NCBI GenBank assembly: GCA_903890595.1
Contig: CAITBU010000246.1
Coordinates: 1-5,932, forward strand
DNA: 5,932 nt
Direction: 5' to 3'
Origin: an uncultured Holophagaceae bacterium
GTDB lineage: Bacteria; Acidobacteriota; Holophagae; Holophagales; Holophagaceae
The position numbers and the translations under genes were made by a program. Position 1 is the stretch's first letter, and each line of letters starts with the position of its first letter. This document shows, in pieces, positions 5,770 through 5,932 of the stretch. The notes under the pieces are model-generated. The model made no database searches, was not told where the DNA came from, and worked only from the letters and a program-made list of their open reading frames with translations.

Positions 5770-5932
5770 ATGTCCCTCAACCCTGGACTTTGCGGTAGTT
5801 CTTCTCCTCAGCCGTCCGGGGCGCCCAGCCCGGCACCCCGCAGGCAACCGCTGCTTCTCCGCCTGTGCCTTGGCGTCCTGCTGGCGGCAACCCTGCTTTC
5901 GACCGGATGTTCAGGCAAATCTTCACCTTCCC
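5770..5932 (+). CDS. N-terminus of a lipoprotein, cut by the window edge
   Basis: The frame is open from ATG 5770 to the last base, giving 54 codons with no stop. Residues 1-27 are a Ser/Pro-rich N-region beginning MSLNPGLCGSSS and ending in the basic PRRQ. Residues 28-46 form a hydrophobic core (LLLRLCLGVLLAATLLSTG), followed by a lipobox-like STGC with Cys47 and then Ser/Lys-rich SGKSSPS. This is a type II signal peptide with an unusually long n-region and a Ser rather than Leu at the -3 position. An internal start is not available, as no other Met codon follows in frame; a downstream GTG near the core is possible but has no obvious ribosome site. The mature protein is outside the window, so no function can be given. 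It is divergent from the S10 gene and could share control through the intervening 162 bp. Confidence 0.7.
   Translation, partial: MSLNPGLCGSSSPQPSGAPSPAPRRQPLLLRLCLGVLLAATLLSTGCSGKSSPS

Overview
This is a G+C-rich bacterial window (roughly two-thirds G+C by eye, with strong G/C preference at third codon positions). It carries four complete protein genes and the 5' end of a fifth. Starts are mostly preceded by good Shine-Dalgarno sequences. Two complete proteins and the truncated one begin with lipoprotein signal peptides, and another has a Sec signal peptide, so the host is probably a diderm with a busy cell envelope. A free-living G+C-rich lineage such as Acidobacteriota (Holophaga/Geothrix-like) would fit, but this is an inference from gene style only; no rRNA or other phylogenetic marker is present. 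There are no tRNA or rRNA genes, CRISPR arrays, transposases or phage genes.

Layout. Positions 1-81 hold no supportable gene, only a 7-bp-stem hairpin. At 82-870 (minus) lies a cytoplasmic alpha/beta hydrolase with a complete Ser-Asp-His triad. A short A+T-rich gap (871-1011) carries overlapping divergent promoter candidates. At 1012-1887 (plus) is a lipoprotein with a formylglycine-generating-enzyme/sulfatase-modifying (FGE/SUMF1) fold that lacks the catalytic cysteine pair. After a 76-bp gap, 1964-3769 (plus) encodes a secreted 601-aa protein. Its N-terminal third has a His/Asp pattern like the zinc-dependent phospholipase C / DUF6765-type helical proteins, and its C-terminal part is alanine-rich and helical. 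It converges, across only 68 bp, on 3838-5607 (minus), a lipid-anchored serine carboxypeptidase-like protein (peptidase S10). Its promoter region (5608-5769) contains a perfect 12-bp palindrome next to an A8 tract. A divergent gene starts at 5770 (plus); only its first 54 codons, a lipoprotein signal peptide, lie in the window.

How the genes may work together. Four of the five products are predicted to be exported, three of them lipid-anchored, and two are putative hydrolases acting outside the cytoplasm (S10 peptidase; possible metal-dependent esterase/phospholipase). That suggests a secretory or scavenging neighbourhood. The strand changes, however, show at least three transcription units, so a single pathway cannot be claimed. 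I see no convincing new multi-gene system. The most unusual points are the S10 protein whose acid residue is not in its usual place, the two-part secreted metal-site protein, and the palindrome placed inside the S10 promoter.
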